Source: Actinomycetota bacterium (GTDB lineage Bacteria > Actinomycetota > CADDZG01 > WHSQ01). From it: 36,110 nucleotides of DNA. The stretch's first letter is position 1; each line of letters begins with the position of its first letter. The notes under the pieces were generated by a model that saw nothing but the letters and a program-made list of their open reading frames with translations, had not been told where the DNA came from and did not search any database. The DNA lies in contig JACDCD010000024.1 in NCBI GenBank assembly GCA_013694625.1, positions 1 through 36,110 on the forward strand. The letters are read 5' to 3'. The translations under genes and the position numbers were made by a program. Below are positions 31,307 through 36,110 of the stretch, in pieces.

Positions 31307-34300
31307 TCACCCTCCGGCGCTGCCGCCGCTCGAGTGCCACAGGCGCGCCGGAGGTCGCAGGTCGCCGGAGGGAATGTGCAGGCCTCCTGCCTGTTTGCGG
31401 CGCTGGCGCCCGAGTGCGGTGGCTCGGGAGTGCCCGGCTCGGCGGTCGGAGGCCAACTCGGCGAGGTCGAATACCTCCTGGGCCACCACGGTGAGCCCGA
31501 CATTATGCGGGTTGGTGGGGTGGGTCAAAGATGCGCCACCCCGTTTTCGCACCACGCCTCTGACCGCCATCAACCACGAATGGAAAACGGTGTGCGCACA
31601 GCGCGCCTGGACGCGCTCGAACACGGTCACGTCGACGGGGCCGGTGTAATCGTCGAGCGTGACAAAAATGATCCTCTGGCCCGAGCGGATGGCGGGGGTC
31701 TGGCTGGCGACCTTGACCCCGGCGATCCACACATCCGAGTTGTTGCGCTCATCCCCCAGACGAGCCGCCGGCACACAGCCGAGCTCGGTGAGCAACGGGA
31801 GGTACAGCTCCATGATGTGCCGGCTGGCGTCGATGCCCGTCACTTCGAGCTCGGCCTCGGTTTCCTCGAGCTGGGTGTAGGGCGGAAGGCCCGCCAGCGC
31901 CTCGTGATCGGGTTCGTCAATCTCGAGCGACAACTGCGAACCCGCACTCGGTGGCGAAACGGCGCCGAGAGTCGTGGCACGCCACATGAGCTCGCGCTTG
32001 CCGCGGCTTCCCCTGATGCCGTCGAGGGCTCCGATATGGACGAGGTCGGTCAACACCGGACGTGATAGCTCGGCGCGCCGCCACAGATCCTCCATCGAGG
32101 TGAACGGGCCGGCCAGGCGCGCCGAGACGATCGAGTCCATCTCGGCCTCGGACATCCCTTTCACCTCCGAGAGCGCAAGCCTGATCCCCTTGGGCTCCGG
32201 CGCCGAGTGGGTGACAGATGTGGATAGTTCGCACCCACCCTGGGGGACGGACTCGGCCCGGTAGACGGTGTCGGAGGCATTGACGTCGATTGGGAGGATC
32301 GGGATGCCCATTGCCCTGGCGTCGGCGACGATGAGCCGGCGGGGATACATGCCCGGGTCGTGGGTCAGCACCCCGGCCAGGAACTCGACCGGGTAGTGCG
32401 CCTTCAGCCACGCCGAGACATAAGTGGGGAGCGCGAACGCAGCGGCGTGGGATTTGCAGAACCCGAACGAGGCGAACGCCACGACCTCCTTCCACAACAG
32501 GGTCGCCTCCGAGGCGGTGAAGCCGTTGGTCACGGCCGAGCCCTGAAACCACGCGCCGAGTCCGCCTCGAGGCGAGGCCACGTTCACCGGCTCGACCTGG
32601 ACCTCGTCCTCGGCGGAGCCGAGGTGGCGCCTCACATAGTCGGCGTCGTCCAGCGAGCAGCCCGTCACCGCGGCGATCACACGGATCACCTGTTCGTGAT
32701 AGACGATGATGCCGTTTGTCTCGGCCAGGATCGGCTTGAGGCTCGGATGGGGGTAGCGCGCCTGTTCGAACCCATGGCGGCGATCGAGAAACGGCGACAC
32801 CATGTCCGACTTGACCGGCCCCGGCCGGAACAACGAGATGTCGATGATCAGATCCTCGAAGCGATTGGGTTGAAAACGCGCCAGCAACTCGCGTTGACCG
32901 GGAGATTCGATCTGAAAGCATCCGAGTGTGCGAGAGCTCGAGATGAGCCTGAAGGTAGCCAAGTCTTCGTGCGGGAGTGCGTCGAGGTCCAGCTCGATGT
33001 TCTCGGTGCGCGCGATCTCGGCGCGTGCATGCGCGATCGAAGACAGCATCCTCACGCCGAGAACATCGAGCTTCACGAGCCCGAGATCCTCGACGTCGTC
33101 TTTATCGGCCTGGAGCATCGTGAAGCCTTGCCACGACGACTCCATCGGCACGCGATCGGCGAGGTCCGACGAGGACAGGATCACACCCGAAGGATGAAGC
33201 GCAAGGTGGCGTGGCCATCCGTCGATGGTGAGGCATAACCCGAAGAGCTGGTCGAGCTGGCCCGATCTAAGATTGGATCCGCTCAGTTCCGGGAGTTGAT
33301 CGAGGGCGCGCGGGATATCCCGGGCGCGGACATGCGGGAACGCTTTTGCGACGAGGTCTATCTCTTCGGCGGGCAGTCCCAGCGCCTTGCCGACTTCGCG
33401 AATTGCAAGGCGCGCCCTGAAAGTATCGACCATGCAGCAAACCGCGGTCTGCTCGGCGCCATAAGTCGCCGCTATGTAGTCAAGCACTTCTTCACGTCTG
33501 TGCGATTCGACGTCGACATCGATGTCGGGGAGCTCGTCGCGTCTCGAGTTCATAAAGCGCTCGAACAACAGGTTGTAACGAACAGGGTCGACATCGGAGA
33601 TGCCTAGTACATAGCAGACCAGCGAACCAGCTGCACTCCCCCGGCACGCACATCTGATCCCCATCACCTTGCGAACATGGTCGACGATGTCGGCCACGAG
33701 AATGAAATAGGCCGGCCACCCCATTCGAGAGATGAGCCTCAGCTCCTGCTGGAGGCGATCGTCGACTTCTCTTGTAAGCCGGTCATACCGGTGGCGCGCC
33801 CCTTCGAGGCAGCGCTTTGCAAGCATGCCCGCAGGATGCTGGCCTCGGGGGATGGGCATCTGTGGGAAGTGATAACCCTCGAGATCGAGATCGAAGTCGC
33901 AGGCATCCGCAATGCGCATCGATTCTTCGGCCGCCTCTGGTGCGTCACTGAAGAGGCTTCGCATCTCGCGTGCACTCTTCATGGAGTATTCGGAGTTGGC
34001 CCGGAGGGCCCTGGTACGGGACAACGGAACGATGTCTTTGATTGCGTGCAGGAGCTCGTGTGTGCCCGCGCCCTCGGGGGTCACATAATGAACGTCATTG
34101 GTTGCAACCGCCGGGATCTTTGTCTGCGCAGCAATATTCAAGAGGCGGTCTCGCAACGCGTGGTCGCCGTAACCACGGTGGTCGAAGACCTCGATGCGAT
34201 AGCCGTCGCCGATCGCGGCGCGCCACCTGTGGGCCGCGGCGATCGCCTCCGGGAGAGCACCGGCCGCCGCGAGCCGCGCGACTTCGCCGCGGGCGCAACC

Positions 34301-34687
34301 GGAGAGCACGAACAACCCGTCCGAGCGTTGTGCGATCTTCTCGAGCGAGGTGTGCGGCGCGCCGCGCTCGTGCGTCAGGTGCGCCTCGCTGATGAGCCGG
34401 CACAGGTTGGCATAACCCACCTTGTTCTGCGCAATGACCGTGACGTGCTCGGGCCGTGCAGGTTTGACGGGGCCGCCAACCGTCAGCTCCGCCCCGAAGA
34501 TCGGCTTGACGCCGGCGTCGCGGCACGCCTTCGAGAATCGCACCGCGCCGGTGAGCGCGTCGTGGTCGGTCATTGCAACTGCCTCGAACCCGGCCTCGGG
34601 GGCGGCATGGGCCAGTGTCTCGGCCGGGACGGCCCCGTCCAGCAGCGACCACGTCGTGTGACAATGGAGATGGACGAACCCACTCAT
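31307..34687 (-). CDS. dnaE2: DnaE2, error-prone DNA polymerase III alpha subunit
   Basis: A 1126-aa C-family polymerase of the damage-inducible DnaE2 class. The N-terminal PHP domain begins VHLHCHTTWSLLDG. The polymerase Asp triad is visible: PDIDVD at about 387-392 (two Asp) and Asp541 in LVKLDVLGVRML. A tandem HhH and a C-terminal OB-fold (RIIFVTLDDYTGPVDVTVFE) follow. DnaE2 mediates mutagenic bypass after DNA damage. Residues about 815-830 (QGGCELSTSVTHSA) are encoded by a palindromic repeat and look like an in-frame insertion. A second palindrome-rich patch is at about 31514-31543. ATG 34687 has only a weak ribosome binding site. Confidence 0.95.
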   Translation of the reverse strand: MSGFVHLHCHTTWSLLDGAVPAETLAHAAPEAGFEAVAMTDHDALTGAVRFSKACRDAGVKPIFGAELTVGGPVKPARPEHVTVIAQNKVGYANLCRLISEAHLTHERGAPHTSLEKIAQRSDGLFVLSGCARGEVARLAAAGALPEAIAAAHRWRAAIGDGYRIEVFDHRGYGDHALRDRLLNIAAQTKIPAVATNDVHYVTPEGAGTHELLHAIKDIVPLSRTRALRANSEYSMKSAREMRSLFSDAPEAAEESMRIADACDFDLDLEGYHFPQMPIPRGQHPAGMLAKRCLEGARHRYDRLTREVDDRLQQELRLISRMGWPAYFILVADIVDHVRKVMGIRCACRGSAAGSLVCYVLGISDVDPVRYNLLFERFMNSRRDELPDIDVDVESHRREEVLDYIAATYGAEQTAVCCMVDTFRARLAIREVGKALGLPAEEIDLVAKAFPHVRARDIPRALDQLPELSGSNLRSGQLDQLFGLCLTIDGWPRHLALHPSGVILSSSDLADRVPMESSWQGFTMLQADKDDVEDLGLVKLDVLGVRMLSSIAHARAEIARTENIELDLDALPHEDLATFRLISSSRTLGCFQIESPGQRELLARFQPNRFEDLIIDISLFRPGPVKSDMVSPFLDRRHGFEQARYPHPSLKPILAETNGIIVYHEQVIRVIAAVTGCSLDDADYVRRHLGSAEDEVQVEPVNVASPRGGLGAWFQGSAVTNGFTASEATLLWKEVVAFASFGFCKSHAAAFALPTYVSAWLKAHYPVEFLAGVLTHDPGMYPRRLIVADARAMGIPILPIDVNASDTVYRAESVPQGGCELSTSVTHSAPEPKGIRLALSEVKGMSEAEMDSIVSARLAGPFTSMEDLWRRAELSRPVLTDLVHIGALDGIRGSRGKRELMWRATTLGAVSPPSAGSQLSLEIDEPDHEALAGLPPYTQLEETEAELEVTGIDASRHIMELYLPLLTELGCVPAARLGDERNNSDVWIAGVKVASQTPAIRSGQRIIFVTLDDYTGPVDVTVFERVQARCAHTVFHSWLMAVRGVVRKRGGASLTHPTNPHNVGLTVVAQEVFDLAELASDRRAGHSRATALGRQRRKQAGGLHIPSGDLRPPARLWHSSGGSAGG
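31514..31543. repeat. Short palindrome in the 3' part of dnaE2 (possible family 1 remnant)
   Basis: GGGGTGG and CCACCCC form a 7-bp stem around a 12-nt loop. On the minus strand the order GGGTGG, ATCT, ACCCAC parallels the dnaE2 copy of repeat family 1 and is read in the same codon phase (GG..SLTHP here, GG..TSVTHS there). It could be a decayed or shortened copy, or chance. Confidence 0.3.
32201..32244. repeat. Palindromic repeat inside dnaE2 (repeat family 1, copy 2)
   Basis: GTGGGTG (32207-32213) and CACCCAC (32232-32238) pair around an 18-nt core. Read on the minus strand it shares GGGTGGGTG, GAA, ATCCACAT, CACCCAC and CGGC, in this order, with the intergenic palindrome at 7691-7739. It keeps the dnaE2 frame open. 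Confidence 0.6.
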
Positions 34688-34769
34688 CCCGGCGGGTCTA
34701 GTCGGGGGCCCCCACAGGAGCCCGGATGCCAGGGGGGCCGGGCGGGGCGTACGTGGACCGGCGCGCTAG

Positions 34770-35081
34770 TCAGTCCCACAACCTCGCCATCCGCCAGAAG
34801 TCCCCGGCGCGGTCCCTGTAGAGGTCGTAGACGGCCGAGAACGTTTGCAGGAACCCGTCGGCGTCGAGGTCGCCGGTCGACAGGAGCCCGGCCGGGCGGG
34901 CAAGGACCCGGTAGTACTCGCGGTCGCGCACCTTGCCGTGCCCGTTCCACCACTCCCCTGCCTCCCGCCAGACGGTGAGGTGCTGGTCGATCTCGTATCG
35001 GCGCCCGCGCCAGAGAAACGCCGCCGGCCCACCTTCTGTGTCCGGGGTGACGTCGATCGCCTCGTCGTACCGCTTTGCCAC
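34770..35081 (-). CDS. DUF6504-type protein, first gene of the SOS operon
   Basis: A 103-aa soluble protein with the pattern VTPDTEGGPAAFLWRGRRYEIDQHLTVWREAGEWW followed by REYYRVLARPAGLLSTGDLDADG. It closely resembles the small actinobacterial proteins (DUF6504) encoded beside dnaE2, imuB or dinB genes; I assign it by pattern and context. Its biochemical role is unknown, and a helper function in translesion synthesis is inferred from position. GTG at 35081 has GGAGGT 7 nt upstream. It is followed by dnaE2 after 82 bp. Upstream is a LexA-controlled promoter with a terminator-bearing leader. Confidence 0.78.
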   Translation of the reverse strand: MAKRYDEAIDVTPDTEGGPAAFLWRGRRYEIDQHLTVWREAGEWWNGHGKVRDREYYRVLARPAGLLSTGDLDADGFLQTFSAVYDLYRDRAGDFWRMARLWD

Positions 35082-35126
35082 TCACCAGACCTCCACGCCG
35101 ATTGCCACGAGGCGCTGCCCGATCCG

Positions 35127-35172
35127 TTAAAAGAAGGGCCCGACCAACCTGGTGCGAAGGCCGGTCGGGCCC
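35127..35172 (-). terminator. Intrinsic terminator within the SOS operon leader
   Basis: Perfect 10-bp inverted repeat GGGCCCGACC (35136-35145) / GGTCGGGCCC (35163-35172) with a 17-nt loop. On the minus strand it is followed at once by TTCTTTTAA (35135-35127). This is the clearest intrinsic terminator in the window. It lies between the LexA promoter (start near 35245) and the first gene (35081), so it would stop transcription after about 118 nt unless overcome. Confidence 0.75.
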
Positions 35173-35245
35173 CTGCAGAGTCCGGGCCCGGACGCCGGTG
35201 GGGGCCGGGGAGTCCCCCAACCGGTCGGTCTCCGAGTCGAACGTA
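35128..35245 (-). ncRNA. Candidate SOS-induced leader RNA / attenuator
   Basis: The predicted transcript from the LexA promoter folds into three stems. P1 is CCGGT-t-GGGGG / CCCCCACCGG (35225-35196). P2 is the self-complementary GTCCGGGCCCGGAC (about 35194-35181). P3 is the intrinsic terminator. The early segment GACCGACCGG (35230-35221) is also complementary to the GGTCGG of the terminator's second arm, so an anti-terminator fold is possible. No leader peptide ORF with a ribosome binding site is obvious. It may be a free small RNA of about 118 nt, an attenuator, or both. Confidence 0.45.
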
Positions 35246-35252
35246 TGTTCGA
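35237..35252 (-). promoter_or_regulatory. LexA (SOS) box
   Basis: TCGAACGTATGTTCGA, a perfect palindrome matching the actinobacterial/mycobacterial LexA consensus TCGAAC-N4-GTTCGA. It shares a base with the -10 hexamer and covers the predicted transcription start, the standard arrangement for LexA repression. Confidence 0.88.
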
Positions 35253-35281
35253 TAGTAGCCGCCTCCGGACAGGCCCGTCAA
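35252..35281 (-). promoter_or_regulatory. SOS promoter of the DUF6504-dnaE2-dinB operon
   Basis: TTGACG (35281-35276), an 18-bp spacer and TACTAT (35257-35252). The LexA box overlaps the -10 and start region. The predicted start is near 35245, which gives a roughly 160-nt leader. Confidence 0.7.
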
Positions 35282-35748
35282 CCCCCGTGGCGCAAATCAC
35301 GCCAACCTTCTGCCCCCGGAACCATGATGTGGTGCCTGGAGACGCACCACCTCTATTGCACTCTGGAGCTCGGTTCCCGGGCCCGCTGGTGCAAATAAAG
35401 CGTCTCCTGGCGCGCCGAGCCGGCGACCGGCATCCTCAGTGAGGCGCCTGCGCCTCGGCCGCCTCGCTACCCGGGGATAGGCTGCGAGCGAGGGGTTCGC
35501 CCGGCGCTCCAACGCCTCCTCCGGCGGGTCTAGACCGGCGTCGGCTTGACCGCTCCACGAGGTAACAGCGGTTCCACCCAATTGTCGAAAGGGCAAAGAG
35601 ATGAACGATCAAGAGATACGCGACCTGCTTACACAACCTCGACGCCGGGCAGGCCGGAAGGCTCCATTGCACTGTGGAACCCCCTAAACGGGCTCCAGAG
35701 TGCAATGAAGCTTGATACAGCTCGGGGGCCCGGCTGGCCGCGTTGCCT
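35282..35748. repeat. Hairpin-rich non-coding region, possible MITE-like element
   Basis: 467 bp without a convincing gene. It holds ATTGCACTCTGGAGC at 35355-35369 and its perfect inverse at 35692-35706, bounding about 352 bp; a near copy (ATTGCACTGTGGAAC) at 35666-35680 that pairs with the latter into a long hairpin (35658-35713); GGAGACGC/GCGTCTCC at 35338-35345 and 35400-35407; GTGGTGC/GCACCAC at about 35330-35350; and GAGGCGC-CT-GCGCCTC at 35441-35456. A 28-codon plus-strand ORF (35601-35687) runs into the right-hand hairpin. The 35658-35713 hairpin also follows the DUF59 stop and may end that transcript. Confidence 0.5.
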
Positions 35749-36063
35749 CTAGACGATGCCGAGTGCGGACTTCGCCAGCGGCGACATCTTTTCGGGGCTC
35801 CACGGCGGGTACATCACGAGCTCGGTCGTCACCTGGCCGATCCCCTCGATGTGGGCCGTCGCATCCTTGATCTGCTCGTCGATCATCGGCCCGATGGGGC
35901 AGCCCATCGTCGTCAGTGTGAATTCGACCTTCACGTCCCCCTTGTCGGAGATGTCGACCTCGTAGACGAGGCCGAGGTTCATTATGTCGATGCCGAGCTC
36001 GGGGTCGTCGACCGTCTTGAGCGCCTCGGTCACCTCTTCGCGGATGTCCTCTGTGTTTGCCAT
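35749..36063 (-). CDS. DUF59/MIP18 family Fe-S cluster assembly protein
   Basis: A 104-aa single-domain protein. The family pattern is complete: ALKTVDDPELGIDIMNLGLVYEVDI, a beta strand VKVEFTLTTMGCPIGPMIDEQI with the conserved Cys, and VTTELVMYPPWSPEKMSPLAKSALG at the end. Members (SufT/PaaD/MIP18-like) help mature Fe-S proteins. In actinobacteria the gene is often the last of the suf operon, which would lie beyond the right edge of this window. ATG at 36063 has TAGGGCG just upstream. The stop is followed after about 36 bp by a long hairpin. Confidence 0.92.
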   Translation of the reverse strand: MANTEDIREEVTEALKTVDDPELGIDIMNLGLVYEVDISDKGDVKVEFTLTTMGCPIGPMIDEQIKDATAHIEGIGQVTTELVMYPPWSPEKMSPLAKSALGIV

Positions 36064-36110
36064 GCGCCCTAGTTTACGCCCACAGGTCAGACGCTTATTC
36101 CCAGAAGGCG

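Noticed and set aside
35401-35520. tRNA-like stems in the hairpin-rich region near the right end
   Set aside because: A GGTTCG-like stretch is present, but no cloverleaf with acceptor, D and anticodon arms of the right spacing can be formed.
35601-35687. Plus-strand ORF of 28 codons starting MNDQEIRDLLTQ
   Set aside because: Its composition looks protein-like at the start, but it is very short, its ribosome binding site is weak, and the 3' half runs into a palindromic repeat. Mentioned only as a possible truncated remnant.
36095-36110. Possible last codons (AFWE, stop TAA on the minus strand) of a gene upstream of the DUF59 gene
   Set aside because: Five codons cannot be distinguished from chance at the window edge.

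Overview
High-GC chromosomal DNA from an actinobacterium (Actinomycetota; the lineage within the phylum cannot be fixed by eye). The evidence is the actinobacterial order of the division and cell-wall (dcw) cluster with sepF, yggT and divIVA behind ftsZ; many GTG/TTG starts; likely leaderless genes; a MurE with the DNPR motif of the meso-diaminopimelate-adding enzyme; DUF3040 and DUF6504 proteins; and an actinobacterial-type LexA box. I see no rRNA, tRNA, CRISPR array, transposase or prophage gene.

Layout. (1) 1-4.1 kb: the tail of an unknown gene, a MoxR ATPase and a DUF58 protein (+), then a SpoIIM-family membrane protein (-) and an RDD membrane protein (+) whose start codons are only 3 bp apart. 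(2) 4.2-23.0 kb: a minus-strand dcw cluster. In transcription order it reads mraZ, a 75-aa membrane ORF, rsmH, ftsL, ftsI, murE, [no murF], mraY, murD, ftsW, murG, murC, murB, ftsQ, ftsZ, pgeF, yggS, sepF, yggT, divIVA and a 55-aa membrane protein. Most junctions overlap. The open gaps lie before murE, mraY, murB, ftsZ, pgeF, sepF and divIVA. The cluster opens with a promoter overlapped by 10-bp-period MraZ boxes, and ftsZ has its own promoter and a long AT-rich leader. (3) 23.2-24.1 kb: an HNH nuclease gene with a probable leaderless promoter and a small ORF. (4) 24.3-28.8 kb: a second MoxR-DUF58 pair followed by a TgpA-like transglutaminase (+). (5) 28.8-35.3 kb: a MerR-type regulator, a DUF3040 membrane protein and an SOS mutagenesis operon DUF6504-dnaE2-dinB (-). 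(6) 35.3-35.75 kb: about 470 bp of hairpin-rich non-coding DNA with inverted repeats, then a DUF59/MIP18 Fe-S assembly protein.

How the parts work together. The dcw genes make lipid II (MurB, C, D, E, MraY, MurG) and build the septum (FtsZ, SepF, FtsQ, FtsL, FtsW, FtsI), with DivIVA for polar or septal growth. MurF, which adds D-Ala-D-Ala, must be encoded elsewhere. DnaE2 and a catalytically intact DinB form a damage-induced translesion pair under LexA.

Most interesting observations: the LexA promoter is separated from its operon by a roughly 160-nt structured leader that contains an intrinsic terminator, so it is either an attenuator or an SOS-induced small RNA; murF is missing from its usual slot, which now holds inverted repeats; an unrecognised 75-aa membrane ORF is coupled to mraZ by TGATG; and palindromic repeats are dispersed in the window, one of them read in frame inside dnaE2.
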